A DNA stretch of 53,602 bases, from NCBI GenBank assembly GCA_002167855.2, contig NHBG02000007.1, positions 1 to 53,602 of the forward strand, read 5' to 3'. A program made the translations under genes and the position numbers. Shown here piece by piece: positions 44,202 to 53,581 of the stretch. How positions within the stretch are numbered: position 1 is the stretch's first letter; every line of letters starts with the position of its first letter. This stretch comes from Gammaproteobacteria bacterium TMED1. GTDB taxonomy: Bacteria > Pseudomonadota > Gammaproteobacteria > Pseudomonadales > Azotimanducaceae. The notes beneath the pieces were generated by a model. It was given only the letters and a program-made list of their open reading frames with translations. It did not search any database and was not told the DNA's origin.

Positions 44202-45386
44202 ATGAATGACAACGATACAGTATTTATCGCATCAGGCGCTCGAACTCCTATGGGTAGTTTACAAGGATCATTATCAAATTTAAGTGCCGTAGACCTTGGG
44301 GCTATCGCAATTAAAGAAGCGATTACTCGTGCAGGCATCACTGGAGACGAAATAAACGAAACGATTATGGGATGTGTCTTATCCAGTGGACTCCGTCAGG
44401 CCCCAGCTCGGCAGGCCGCCATGAAAGCAGGTATTCCCGTTACCTCCGGTGCAACAACCATTAATAAGCTGTGTGGTTCTGGAATGAAAGCGGCGATGTT
44501 AGCCCATGATCTAATAAAAGCGGGAACAAATAATATAATGGTTGCTGGAGGGATGGAAAGTATGACGAACTCCCCTTATTTACTTATGAAAGGGAGGAAA
44601 GGGATGCGTATGGGGCATGGCGAAATTCAAGACTCAATGTTTACAGATGGACTCGAAGATGCCGCATCTGGGAGGTCTATGGGTTCTTTTGCTCAAGAGG
44701 TAGCCGACCGGTACCAATTAACGAGGGAAGAAATGGATGAGTTTGCTATTCAATCATTAAGGCGAGCACGGTCAGCAATAGACTCGAACTCACTAGACGC
44801 TGAAATTGTGCCTATAACAATGGCAACAAGAACAGGCGAGATACGCATACCAGATGATGAGCAACCTCATAAAGCAGATATATCTCGTATTCCGAAATTA
44901 CGTCCAGCCTTTAAGGAGAATGGCACTGTTACTGCAGCAAATTCTAGCTCAATTTCAGACGGTGCTTCCGCACTGATCCTTGCAAGTCGAAAAGTAATAC
45001 TCGAAAAAAAGCTCAATCCCATGGCTAAGTTTATTGCTCATTCCACGAATTCAATAGAACCTTCAGAATTTACATTAGCGCCGATTGGTGCTATCCAAAA
45101 AGTAATGCAGACAACTGGTTGGGGGAAAGACGACGTTGATCTCTTTGAAATAAACGAGGCTTTTGCCATGGTCACCATGATTGCTATAAAGGAGTTATCT
45201 CTTGACTCAAAAAAAGTTAATATCCACGGAGGAGCTTGTGCTCAGGGACATCCTATAGGATCGTCAGGATCCAGAATTATCGTTTCGCTACTGCATGCTC
45301 TGCAAGCACGAGGGAAGAAAAAAGGGATTGCTGCACTCTGTATTGGTGGAGGTGAAGCTAACGCAGTTGCAATAGAAATGATCTAA
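44202..45386 (+). CDS. acetyl-CoA acetyltransferase (thiolase)
   Basis: 394 residues, canonical thiolase length. The nucleophilic Cys 91 lies in INKLCGSGMKA, His 350 in GGACAQGHPIGSSG and Cys 380 in LCIGGGEANAVAIE, giving the complete catalytic set. The biosynthetic-type enzyme condenses two acetyl-CoA to acetoacetyl-CoA; the degradative direction is possible, and no PHA or beta-oxidation partner lies beside it. The fabY gene follows 69 bases later on the same strand, so the two may be co-transcribed. Confidence 0.92.
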   Translation: MNDNDTVFIASGARTPMGSLQGSLSNLSAVDLGAIAIKEAITRAGITGDEINETIMGCVLSSGLRQAPARQAAMKAGIPVTSGATTINKLCGSGMKAAMLAHDLIKAGTNNIMVAGGMESMTNSPYLLMKGRKGMRMGHGEIQDSMFTDGLEDAASGRSMGSFAQEVADRYQLTREEMDEFAIQSLRRARSAIDSNSLDAEIVPITMATRTGEIRIPDDEQPHKADISRIPKLRPAFKENGTVTAANSSSISDGASALILASRKVILEKKLNPMAKFIAHSTNSIEPSEFTLAPIGAIQKVMQTTGWGKDDVDLFEINEAFAMVTMIAIKELSLDSKKVNIHGGACAQGHPIGSSGSRIIVSLLHALQARGKKKGIAALCIGGGEANAVAIEMI

Positions 45387-45455
45387 CTAGAGTTAGTGGA
45401 TCTTTCAGGCTTCAAACACGTACAATGCTTTAAACACTAAATGTCGGAGAACTAG

Positions 45456-47318
45456 TTGTCACGCCTTCCCCTAATAGTTGGCTTTGGTGGTGTAAACGCT
45501 GCTGGCCGCAGTTCAGCACATCATGCCTACCGTCGCCTTGTGATTGATGATATCGAAGAGATAAAACGCGAAAGAACTTTTGCGTCGCTAGCTGCTCTTA
45601 TGCAGCGTGGTCAGCCGTGCTCAGATAATGAGCGTAGAAGCATGCTTCAACATACACTAATCAGAAAACTTGAAAAGAATCTTTTTGATTCAGAATCAAT
45701 TCTACTTCAAAAGACAGCGGAGCTTAGTGAACCCTCAGGAAAACAGACATCATTCGTCATTAAAAAAATCCAGCTTCCTAGTACGATTCCAGACACATGG
45801 ATAGTAGATACAGTTTCAGAAGTGGAAGTAAAAGTCACAGTGTCAAATCAGTTAAAGGTCCTACTACCGGACGCTCGGATCTCAAAGGTACATGCAGCAG
45901 GACAACTCCCGACAGGCTTTGATCCCGAAGCTCTGTATCAAAGTAGAAATCATCCAAGAGGACTCCAATTAACTATTTTCGGAGCATCTGATGCAATCAA
46001 TTCCCTGGGAATTGATTGGGAACAAGTAAAAAATATAGTCCCAGGGGATCAAATCTCTGTTTACGCGAGTAGCGCTATGGGACAACTTGATACCCATGGT
46101 AGTGGTGGACTCCTGCAGTCCAGTCTTGTTGGTAAACGAGTCAGCTCAAAAAACGTTGCTCTCGGTCTCGCTGAAATGACGGCAGACTTCATCAATGCGT
46201 ATATTCTTGGTAATGTCGGAACCACTGGAGCAAATGTTGGAGCCTGCGCCACGTTTCTATACAATCTACGCCAGGGCATTCAAGATATCCGCTCAGGAAA
46301 ATATCGAGTTTCCATCATTGGAGCCAGCGAGGCTCCCTTAACACCTGAGATTATAGAAGGCTACCGAACAATGGGAGCTCTGGCGGAGGATGATGCTCTC
46401 AGAAAAATTGAAGGCACGACCATCGGAGATCCAGACTACCGTCGTGCTTGTCGTCCGTTTGGGAACAATTGCGGATTTACATTAGCCGAAGCCTCTCAAT
46501 TTGTTATCCTTTTTGACGATGAGTTAGCCATGGAACTGGGCGCTAACATCTATGGCAGTGTAGCTGATGTTTTTGTTAGTGCAGACGGCTTTAAGAAATC
46601 AATTCCTGGCCCTGGAATAGGGAATTACATTACCGTCGGGAAAGCGATGGGTGTAATTAAGTCTATACTAGGAGAAGAAGCATTACGTTCTCGTTCTTAT
46701 ATGTCCGCTCATGGAACAGGCACGCCGCAAAACAGAACAACGGAGTCACATATATTTAGCCAGTTGGCGGGTGCTTTTGGTATAGAAAAGTGGCCGATAA
46801 CTGCTATCAAATCTTATGTCGGTCATTCCATAGCCTGCGCATCCGGAGACCAACTCGCAAGTATTATAGGGACATGGGCAGACGGTATTATTCCTGGAAT
46901 CAAAACAATCGATCACGTTGCTCACGATGTATTTACAGATAATTTAGAGTTCTTGTTAGAGCATCGAGCAATTTTACCCGAAGGCATGGATGCCGCGTTC
47001 ATAAACTCAAAAGGATTCGGCGGTAACAACGCCACCGCAGCTATTCTATCTCCCAAGATAACAAGGGTTATGCTTGAGAAAAAACATGGCAAGACCAGCA
47101 TGGTAAAACATACTAAGATGAACGAATCGGTTAGGCAGGCTTCTTTGGATTATGACGACTCTATGCTAGCTGGAGAAAACTCTGTCATATATAAATATGG
47201 TGATGGTGTGATTGAAGGTAATCAGCTCAAGCTTTCCAAGAGCAATATCAAGATTCCAGGGCAAAAACATGGCATCTCATTGAACATACCAAATCCATAC
47301 AGCGACATGATTGATTAA
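45456..47318 (+). CDS. fabY: beta-ketoacyl-ACP synthase FabY
   Basis: 620 residues, much longer than FabF or FabB but the length of FabY (PA5174) of Pseudomonas aeruginosa, which I recall starting MSRLPVIVGFGG and ending SDMLD; this one starts MSRLPLIVGFGGVNAAGRSS and ends SDMID. The catalytic Cys 264 lies in GACATF, His 419 in HGTGTPQN and His 457 in YVGHSIACASG. FabY condenses acetyl-CoA with malonyl-ACP to begin fatty-acid synthesis, replacing FabH. Translation begins at TTG 45456, with GGAG seven bases upstream and no alternative ATG nearby. It is convergent with prfC, 7 bases apart. Confidence 0.9.
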   Translation: MSRLPLIVGFGGVNAAGRSSAHHAYRRLVIDDIEEIKRERTFASLAALMQRGQPCSDNERRSMLQHTLIRKLEKNLFDSESILLQKTAELSEPSGKQTSFVIKKIQLPSTIPDTWIVDTVSEVEVKVTVSNQLKVLLPDARISKVHAAGQLPTGFDPEALYQSRNHPRGLQLTIFGASDAINSLGIDWEQVKNIVPGDQISVYASSAMGQLDTHGSGGLLQSSLVGKRVSSKNVALGLAEMTADFINAYILGNVGTTGANVGACATFLYNLRQGIQDIRSGKYRVSIIGASEAPLTPEIIEGYRTMGALAEDDALRKIEGTTIGDPDYRRACRPFGNNCGFTLAEASQFVILFDDELAMELGANIYGSVADVFVSADGFKKSIPGPGIGNYITVGKAMGVIKSILGEEALRSRSYMSAHGTGTPQNRTTESHIFSQLAGAFGIEKWPITAIKSYVGHSIACASGDQLASIIGTWADGIIPGIKTIDHVAHDVFTDNLEFLLEHRAILPEGMDAAFINSKGFGGNNATAAILSPKITRVMLEKKHGKTSMVKHTKMNESVRQASLDYDDSMLAGENSVIYKYGDGVIEGNQLKLSKSNIKIPGQKHGISLNIPNPYSDMID

Positions 47319-47325
47319 TGTAGAT

Positions 47326-48903
47326 TTAAACAATCTCGCGAGTTGCACGAAACTCAATACCCGGCCATTTCTCTTCTGTTAATTTTAGATTTACGAGAGA
47401 GGGAGCCAGATATGTAAGGTGACCGCCGCCATCAATTGCTAAATTCGACTCCATGCGATTTCTAAAGTCTGCCAACTTCTTAGGATTCGTGCATTCTATC
47501 CATCGCGCAGTAGCCAAATTAATAGGCTCATACGAGCACTCAACCCTGTACTCGTCTCGCAACCTAAATACCACCACATCGAATTGCAATACACCAACTG
47601 CACCAAGGATTAGGTCATTATTCATCAACGGCATAAAGACCTGCATTGCTCCTTCCTCTGATAACTGAGTTAAACCCTGTCGGAGTTGCTTACTTTTCAA
47701 TGGATCATTAAGCCGAACACGACGGAATAATTCTGGTGCGAAGTGAGGGATACCCAGATAACGAAAATCGCGCCCTGAAGTAAAGGTATCACCGATCTGA
47801 ATTGTACCGTGATTATGCAGACCAATGATATCTCCAGAACATGCTTCATCTGCCTGAGTGCGTTCACCCGCAAGAAAGGTTACCGCATCACTGATGCGGA
47901 CATCCTTACTCAGTCGGACATGCCTTATCTTCATTCCCTGCTGATACTGTCCCGAGCAAACCCTCATAAAAGCAACACGATCACGATGCTTTGGGTCCAT
48001 ATTAGCTTGAATCTTAAAAATAAAACCAGAGAACTCTTCATCAATGGAATTAATGATACCTATATCAGTTTCCCGAGGTAATGGGACAGGAGCATATTCA
48101 ACAAAGTCGTCAAGCATTTCCATCACCCCAAAGTTTCTCAGGGCAGTACCGAAATAAACAGGTGTCAACTTTCCATCTTGATATTCCGATAAATCAAAAT
48201 CATGACTTGCGCCTTTAACCAGTTCTATTTCGTTAACTAAGGCCTCATGCTGATCACCAAGTTCACTAATTGCGTCATCGGTTACCAGCCCCTCAATGAT
48301 CTGGTTTTCTTCAATAGAGTCACCTCGAGTATGCGAAAACAAAGTAATTTGATCGCTTCCTAAATGATAAATACCTTTGAATCGAGGACCCATACCTATC
48401 GGCCAGGTCACGGGAGCACACTTTATATTTAGGATACTTTCAATTTCATCCAAAATCTCAATTGGATCGCGCGTCTCTCGATCAAGCTTATTTATGAAGG
48501 TTATTATTGGCGTATTCCGTAAACGACAAACCTCCATAAGTTTTATAGTCCGATCCTCTACACCCTTTGAGCCGTCGATAACCATCAAAACAGAGTCAAC
48601 TGCGGTAAGGGTACGGTAGGTATCCTCTGAAAAGTCTTCGTGTCCTGGAGTATCTAATAAGTTCACTACTCTCCCCCTGTAGGGGAATTGCATGACTGAT
48701 GTTGTTACCGAGATACCTCTTTGCTTCTCCATCTCCATCCAATCCGAAGTCGCGTGCCGATCAGACTTTCGAGCCTTGACTGTTCCTGCTAATTGAATTG
48801 CTTTCCCATAAAGTAGGAGTTTTTCGGTTATGGTAGTTTTTCCAGCATCGGGGTGAGAAATAATAGCGAAGGTACGACGATTATTAATTTTTTCCTTTAT
48901 CAA
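47326..48903 (-). CDS. prfC: peptide chain release factor 3
   Basis: 525 residues, the usual RF3 length. GTPase motifs: [15 protein letters not shown] (G1), [10 protein letters not shown] (G2), DTPGHEDF (G3), TFINKLDR (G4). The RF3-specific [14 protein letters not shown] is present. RF3 is a translational GTPase that recycles RF1 and RF2 from ribosomes. The start codon is TTG 48903, immediately after the rimI stop (TAATTG), with GGAG nine bases upstream. So prfC is translated from the rimI message. Confidence 0.95.
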   Translation of the reverse strand: MIKEKINNRRTFAIISHPDAGKTTITEKLLLYGKAIQLAGTVKARKSDRHATSDWMEMEKQRGISVTTSVMQFPYRGRVVNLLDTPGHEDFSEDTYRTLTAVDSVLMVIDGSKGVEDRTIKLMEVCRLRNTPIITFINKLDRETRDPIEILDEIESILNIKCAPVTWPIGMGPRFKGIYHLGSDQITLFSHTRGDSIEENQIIEGLVTDDAISELGDQHEALVNEIELVKGASHDFDLSEYQDGKLTPVYFGTALRNFGVMEMLDDFVEYAPVPLPRETDIGIINSIDEEFSGFIFKIQANMDPKHRDRVAFMRVCSGQYQQGMKIRHVRLSKDVRISDAVTFLAGERTQADEACSGDIIGLHNHGTIQIGDTFTSGRDFRYLGIPHFAPELFRRVRLNDPLKSKQLRQGLTQLSEEGAMQVFMPLMNNDLILGAVGVLQFDVVVFRLRDEYRVECSYEPINLATARWIECTNPKKLADFRNRMESNLAIDGGGHLTYLAPSLVNLKLTEEKWPGIEFRATREIV

Positions 48904-49365
48904 TTAGAGCAACTCCTTACCTAACACTATGGCATCCTCCCTACCTATATAGGCAGGATAATAATTTTCACGAACACCAATCTCATTAAATCCAATAGAC
49001 TCATAGAGTTTATACGCCACAATATTTGAAGCGCGAACCTCAAGAAAGATTCGCTTCGCCTTCTTAGATCGCGCGCAGTCAATCATAAATTTTACCAAAT
49101 CTCTTCCTAACCCATTACCTTGTTGCTCAGGATGGATACATACATTCAACAAATGCGCCTCTTGTGCAGCCGCTGACAACACAGAATGTCCAACCACGTC
49201 ACCAAACCAAGAGAGCACCCAGCACTCATGATTTGCCCGCAAGCAATCTCGGAAAATGGCTTCTGTCCAAGGATGACTATAACTGCCCCGTTCGTTAACT
49301 ATTACACGATCGATATCGCTTACTTCCATCCGCCTAAAATCATGATTTGAGTGATAAATCGCCAT
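48904..49365 (-). CDS. rimI: ribosomal protein S18-alanine N-acetyltransferase
   Basis: 153 residues of GNAT fold. The acetyl-CoA loop reads HPEQQGNGLGRDLV (Q/R-x-x-G-x-G/A), preceded by AHLLNVCI, and ends with the conserved IFLEVRASNIVAYKLYESIGF and YYPAYIGREDAIVLGKEL, characteristic of RimI. It acetylates the N-terminal Ala of ribosomal protein S18 in E. coli. It overlaps the HolD-like gene by 26 bases and abuts prfC. Confidence 0.92.
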   Translation of the reverse strand: MAIYHSNHDFRRMEVSDIDRVIVNERGSYSHPWTEAIFRDCLRANHECWVLSWFGDVVGHSVLSAAAQEAHLLNVCIHPEQQGNGLGRDLVKFMIDCARSKKAKRIFLEVRASNIVAYKLYESIGFNEIGVRENYYPAYIGREDAIVLGKELL

Positions 49366-49870
49366 TGATCAATCCTTCGTCACACAACTTAATCCAGAGA
49401 TTTTTCTTTGCCTGTGGATTCCCCAAGTAGGAGAAAATATCGCCAGCGAAAAGAAACTGCTTGGTATCTCTTTTGTAATCTATCTCAGCATTTTCATCTT
49501 CCATATCAGCCATACAATGCGCAAATCGTTCTCCAAAAAGTATTACTTTTGCTGGCAAAGCGCTCACTATTTGTCCTATTACTTCTTGGAGACCACAATC
49601 CGGAGTGAACGGTAAGGGCCAATGGAGCTCTCCAATATAAGGTGACAGCTTTCTTAACGAAAACACAAACGCCAAATCATCGAGAAATCGCAAAATATCT
49701 GGAGGAGTTCTTTGATTCTCTGGATCAAGAGAACAACAAAACCCAACCGAGTGATAGTTTAAAAATAAGAAGTAGGCTTTCAACTCCTCGGGTTTATTCC
49801 CTAGCGGCGGACGCATTACCCAAAGATCGATCCCAATTTCTTTCAGATATTGAAAAGTTTTTATTTTCAC
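49340..49870 (-). CDS. probable DNA polymerase III psi subunit (HolD-like)
   Basis: 176 residues. Overall similarity is low, but both ends resemble HolD: the N-terminal FQYLKEIGIDLWVMRPP compares with LQQLGITQWSLRRP of E. coli HolD as I recall it, and the C-terminal NPQAKKNLWIKLCDEG compares with NPTARAALWQQICTYE. The middle has KVILFGERFAH. The position directly before rimI with overlap is also that of holD. Psi connects chi (HolC, encoded at 26699-27115) to the clamp loader. It is longer than E. coli psi (~137 residues), so I rate it probable, not certain. Confidence 0.55.
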   Translation of the reverse strand: MKIKTFQYLKEIGIDLWVMRPPLGNKPEELKAYFLFLNYHSVGFCCSLDPENQRTPPDILRFLDDLAFVFSLRKLSPYIGELHWPLPFTPDCGLQEVIGQIVSALPAKVILFGERFAHCMADMEDENAEIDYKRDTKQFLFAGDIFSYLGNPQAKKNLWIKLCDEGLINGDLSLKS

Positions 49871-49910
49871 TACTTCTTAAAACCCCGACTCCTTATATGC
49901 CTAAGATTTT

Positions 49911-51191
49911 TTATACTTTCATCTCTAAATTCGACCGATTTGGGGGAGTCGCAGCGAAGAATGCAAAGGAACCCAAAAAAGCTCCAGAAGACACGATAGT
50001 GAAACCCACTAAATAATGTCCCTGAACATCAGCGAGATACCCTGCCAATATAGGTCCAATTGACATTCCAAACATAGCGATAAGAGAGGAAAACCCCATA
50101 ATCGTCCCGTACGACCGGGTGCCAAAATAGTCTGCACGCATCCCTACCAGATTAGGCCCGCGAACTCCCCAGCTGACACCATAAACTATCGCGAAAGCAG
50201 CCACCATTATGATTGAACTGGCATAGGTCACTAACATAATACCAACGGCATGAGCCACCATACAAAGAGTACATATCACTCTTTTATTAAATCTATCCCC
50301 AAGATACCCTCCGATCACTTGACCAACAAGCAGACTTGCCGCCAATAAAGCTACTATATAACCTGCGTGCTTTAGGGAATAACCCAACCCCTCAGTTAAG
50401 TGTGGCACCAGATGGACCATCACTACTGATACCGTTAATAATGAGCAAGCATGCCCAATCGATATCAGCCAGAAGGCTCGAGACCTCATAGCTTCTCGCG
50501 CGGTAAAATCAGGGGGTATTGTAATTGATTTTTTGTTTTGCTTAGCCACAGAAAACTCAATGCCATCCGGATTTTCACCAAAAGCAGTAGGTTTATGCCT
50601 AACCACTTGAGCTAGCGGCAAACCTATAACGATGACAAAAAAACCAGACATAAATGCAGTCAATCGCCATCCATAAAGCTCCAGACAAGCAAACACAACA
50701 GGAACTGATAAACTTCCTATCGAACCGCCTAGCAAGGAGAAAGCAATTGCTTTAGAACGATGACGATCAAACCAATTTACAATAGCCACCATAACGGTAG
50801 CAAAACCGCCTAAGCTAGCACCTACAGCGATTAATGCAAATGCGACATAAAACGTTAATAGAGTATGGACTTGGCTAAACAAAAAAAAACCCAACCCAAA
50901 AATAAGAATACCAGTCCTCAAAACTGCTCGAGGCCCATATTTATCTGTTAGCCAGCCCTGTAAAGGCCCGAGTATGCCACTCTCAACTCGAGTCATTGCG
51001 AATGCCCCAGCAAGCCATGCCTTCCCCCATCCAAATTCTTCCTGTAGAAGGACAACATAAGCTCCATATGACTGCATCCATAGCATCATCGATAGGCCCT
51101 GTAGCCCGCCCGCTGCCCCGGCTATATACCAACCATAAAATATTCTTCCTTGGGGGCTAACGGTTCGAGAAACTCTCCGAAATAAATCCAT
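49911..51191 (-). CDS. MFS transporter (monocarboxylate/OFA-like)
   Basis: 426 residues with about 12 hydrophobic helices. The MFS loop motif after helix 2 is GWLTDKYGPRAVLRTG and the equivalent in the second half is GGYLGDRFNKRVICTL. The N-terminus RIFYGWYIAGAAGG and the region FGWGKAWLAGAFAMTR are typical of the oxalate:formate antiporter and monocarboxylate porter branch. Substrate unknown. It is on the same strand and 41 bases upstream of the HolD-like gene, 9 bases after the FBP gene, so it may share its transcript. Confidence 0.88.
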   Translation of the reverse strand: MDLFRRVSRTVSPQGRIFYGWYIAGAAGGLQGLSMMLWMQSYGAYVVLLQEEFGWGKAWLAGAFAMTRVESGILGPLQGWLTDKYGPRAVLRTGILIFGLGFFLFSQVHTLLTFYVAFALIAVGASLGGFATVMVAIVNWFDRHRSKAIAFSLLGGSIGSLSVPVVFACLELYGWRLTAFMSGFFVIVIGLPLAQVVRHKPTAFGENPDGIEFSVAKQNKKSITIPPDFTAREAMRSRAFWLISIGHACSLLTVSVVMVHLVPHLTEGLGYSLKHAGYIVALLAASLLVGQVIGGYLGDRFNKRVICTLCMVAHAVGIMLVTYASSIIMVAAFAIVYGVSWGVRGPNLVGMRADYFGTRSYGTIMGFSSLIAMFGMSIGPILAGYLADVQGHYLVGFTIVSSGAFLGSFAFFAATPPNRSNLEMKV

Positions 51192-51200
51192 TGAAAAAAC

Positions 51201-51668
51201 CTATAAACGCTTTGCTTTTTTTAGCCACTGATGTATCGATTTCTGCATTCGCCACACTCGGGCTTGGGCATAAAGAGTTTCTACCATATAGGAACTTGGT
51301 TCTATTAAATTGCGAATTCGTAAACTGCAATCTAAGTCTTTACAAAGAATCTTACCGATAAGGTGTCTGCCACTGGTCCCCTTTTTCGGTAAGGTAAACA
51401 TTGCAGTTCCATTATGTCGATGAACATGATGACAGAGTGAGCACATTTCAAACCTTGGCCTATAAGAGATTCTGGGTTTTCGACTTAATATGGCGCCGGT
51501 TAACCTCCCTGTTTCAGGGGAGACTAGAACGAAGTAGGCCTGTGAGCCAGATGGATGAACCCAGCCCAGGAAATCTAGGTTATCCCAATCGACCCCGACC
51601 AAATCGGGCAAATAGACCTGCGAGACTCCAAATACATGGGAAATTTCATCCTGATTAATTGGCTCCAT
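51201..51668 (-). CDS. FBP-domain protein (EF-G-binding, treble-clef zinc finger)
   Basis: 155 residues. The C-terminal half carries MCSLCHHVHRHNGTAMF and later ICKDLDCSLRIRNL-like Cys pair (ILCKDLDC), the four-Cys treble clef of the FBP C-terminal family, with PRFEMCSLC and the RHLIGKILC spacing as usual. FBP (FusB-like) proteins bind elongation factor G; in some bacteria they protect against fusidic acid. Whether this one does is not known. Divergent from the PEBP gene, upstream of the MFS gene by 9 bases. Confidence 0.78.
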   Translation of the reverse strand: MEPINQDEISHVFGVSQVYLPDLVGVDWDNLDFLGWVHPSGSQAYFVLVSPETGRLTGAILSRKPRISYRPRFEMCSLCHHVHRHNGTAMFTLPKKGTSGRHLIGKILCKDLDCSLRIRNLIEPSSYMVETLYAQARVWRMQKSIHQWLKKAKRL

Positions 51669-51811
51669 TCAAAGACATTACCACAAACTAATCCATGAAA
51701 TTATGGTAAGGCGTTTCGACACTAAAGAAATGCCAATATAGATATCCATACAATTTACCCTTGAAAGAAATCGTGCGACGATAAGAGATTAAAGTTTTTT
51801 GGAGATTTTCT

Positions 51812-52288
51812 ATGGGATTCGCTTTATCAAGTATGCAACTCACAAGTTCTGCCTTCAACGACGGCACCAACATCCCTCAGCAATATACAGGCGAAGGTGC
51901 GGATATATCACCCCAGCTATCATGGACTGATGCTCCCGAGGCAACGAAATCCTTTGCGCTAATTTGTCATGATCCTGACGCCCCCGTTATCTCACCCGGA
52001 AGCTATGGGTATGTCCACTGGGTTCTTTATAATATTCCTTTTAATATTAACTCTCTCGAAGAGAATACCGATCTCTATACATCCGGAGTCAATGACTTCG
52101 GAAACCTAGGTTATGGGGGTCCGATGCCACCAAACGGTCATGGTATTCATCACTATTATTTCTGGCTATTAGCCCTCGATTTGGAACCGTCTTTACAAGA
52201 AAAACTAAGCTTATGGGAACTTCTATCTGTGGTTGAGCCAAATGTCATAGGAATGAATCGACTGATTGCTAAATATAGCCGAGACTGA
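51812..52288 (+). CDS. YbhB/YbcL family (PEBP-like) protein
   Basis: 158 residues matching bacterial phosphatidylethanolamine-binding-protein homologues: LSWTDAPEATKSFALICHDPDAP, then YVHWVLYNIP and YGGPMPPNGHGIHHYYFWLLALD, which form the ligand pocket with the conserved Asp-Pro-Asp-Ala-Pro and Gly-x-His. No signal peptide, so cytoplasmic. Function of the bacterial family is not established. TTGGAG lies about 10 bases upstream of ATG 51812. Confidence 0.92.
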   Translation: MGFALSSMQLTSSAFNDGTNIPQQYTGEGADISPQLSWTDAPEATKSFALICHDPDAPVISPGSYGYVHWVLYNIPFNINSLEENTDLYTSGVNDFGNLGYGGPMPPNGHGIHHYYFWLLALDLEPSLQEKLSLWELLSVVEPNVIGMNRLIAKYSRD

Positions 52289-52392
52289 TTTCTACCTTGG
52301 CTCGCCGAGACGGAAAACTTAATTGGATAAGTGCCAAACTAAGTATGTAAAACGAAGTAAAGGCAGATATCAAAGGATACCATGGGGGAAAA

Positions 52393-53538
52393 ATGCTGAA
52401 ATCAAAACTTTGTGAACAATTAGGGATCGAGTTTCCATTATTCGCATTCAGTCATTGTCGTGATGTCGTAGTAGAGGTTAGCAAAGCAGGTGGTTTCGGA
52501 TGTTTGGGTGCAACTGGTCACACGCCAGAATCATTAGAAATTGAACTTCAATGGATAGATCACCATATTGACAATAAACCTTATGGGGTTGATATTTTGG
52601 TTCCCGCAGGCTTCCATAATAAAGAAGAGTCCGCGACAGCAAAAGATATTGAAGCCGCGATACCTCCGGGACATCGAGCTTATGTAGAGTCGCTGCTTAA
52701 GAAACATAAAATCGATACGAATAACCTTTGGGATAACAAAATTGGCGATAATCATGGTGATAACATGAGAGAGGTGGGCGCTGCACCAGTTCTCGATGTA
52801 GCGCTGGCCCACCCACGTTGTCAAATGCTAGTTAATGCCCTAGGTGTGCCTCCTGATTTTATGCGGGAAAAAGCCAAATCTGCTGGAGTATTAGTAGGAG
52901 CTCTTGCTGGAGCAAAAGAACATGCAATCAAACATGCTGAAGCGGGCGTCGACGTCGTAATAGTTTCAGGAACAGAAGCTGGTGGCCACTGTGGCGAGAT
53001 TTCAACCATGGTAGTTTTACCCGAGGTGATTCGTGCCCTCGAGCCCTACGGCGATATTCCCGTGCTTGCCGCTGGTGGCATTGCCACAGGAAGACAGATG
53101 GCGGCAGCCATGACGATGGGAGCCGCAGGCGCGTGGTGCGGTTCTGTTTGGTTAACAACTGCAGAGGCAGAAACACTACCCACGGTAAAACAAAAAATGT
53201 TAACCGCGACCTCCAGACATACTGTTCGTTCTCGAAGTCGCACTGGCAAACCAACAAGACAACTCCGCTCTGCCTGGACAGACGCTTGGGCGCAAGAAAA
53301 TGCACCGCAACCTCTTCCTATGCCTTTGCAGGGATTAATCAGCGAACCCGCTCTTGGTCGCATCTCAAAACTATCAGAGAGCGGACACGAGGGCGCTAAG
53401 GCACTGGCGACGTACTGGGTTGGCCAGGCTGTAGGTTTAATGAATGAGCCAACCACATCCAAACAGGTTGTCTATGACTTTATGGAGGATTTTGGTTTAG
53501 CTATCGAAAGAGTATCTGGACTTATAGAAAAAAACTAA
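52393..53538 (+). CDS. nitronate monooxygenase-like flavoprotein
   Basis: 381 residues of FMN-binding TIM-barrel type. Motifs: SKAGGFGCLGATG, VDVVIVSGTEAGGHCGEI (FMN phosphate and active-site region) and IPVLAAGGIATGRQMAAAMTMGAAGAWCGSVWL. This is the 2-nitropropane dioxygenase/enoyl reductase-like superfamily; many members annotated as nitronate monooxygenase have unknown substrates. Start ATG 52393 follows GGGGGAAAA. An ATG at 52382 is out of frame. The FTE of the carboxyl half (residues ~265-300) contains basic RSRSRTGKPTRQLRSAW. Confidence 0.85.
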   Translation: MLKSKLCEQLGIEFPLFAFSHCRDVVVEVSKAGGFGCLGATGHTPESLEIELQWIDHHIDNKPYGVDILVPAGFHNKEESATAKDIEAAIPPGHRAYVESLLKKHKIDTNNLWDNKIGDNHGDNMREVGAAPVLDVALAHPRCQMLVNALGVPPDFMREKAKSAGVLVGALAGAKEHAIKHAEAGVDVVIVSGTEAGGHCGEISTMVVLPEVIRALEPYGDIPVLAAGGIATGRQMAAAMTMGAAGAWCGSVWLTTAEAETLPTVKQKMLTATSRHTVRSRSRTGKPTRQLRSAWTDAWAQENAPQPLPMPLQGLISEPALGRISKLSESGHEGAKALATYWVGQAVGLMNEPTTSKQVVYDFMEDFGLAIERVSGLIEKN

Positions 53539-53552
53539 CCGGGAATATCAGA

Positions 53553-53572
53553 TTAAAAAGTTCCTTTTTTAA
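53553..53572 (+). terminator. weak AT-rich hairpin
   Basis: TTAAAAAG (53553-53560) can pair with CTTTTTTAA (53564-53572) around a 3-base loop with one bulged T. The T-run lies inside the stem. It could end the nitronate monooxygenase transcript, but the stem is nearly all A-T. Confidence 0.25.
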
Positions 53573-53581
53573 GGATACATT

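Noticed and set aside
49642-50016. 124-codon plus-strand frame across the HolD-like and MFS gene ends
   Set aside because: It is antisense to two better supported genes and matches no family I know.
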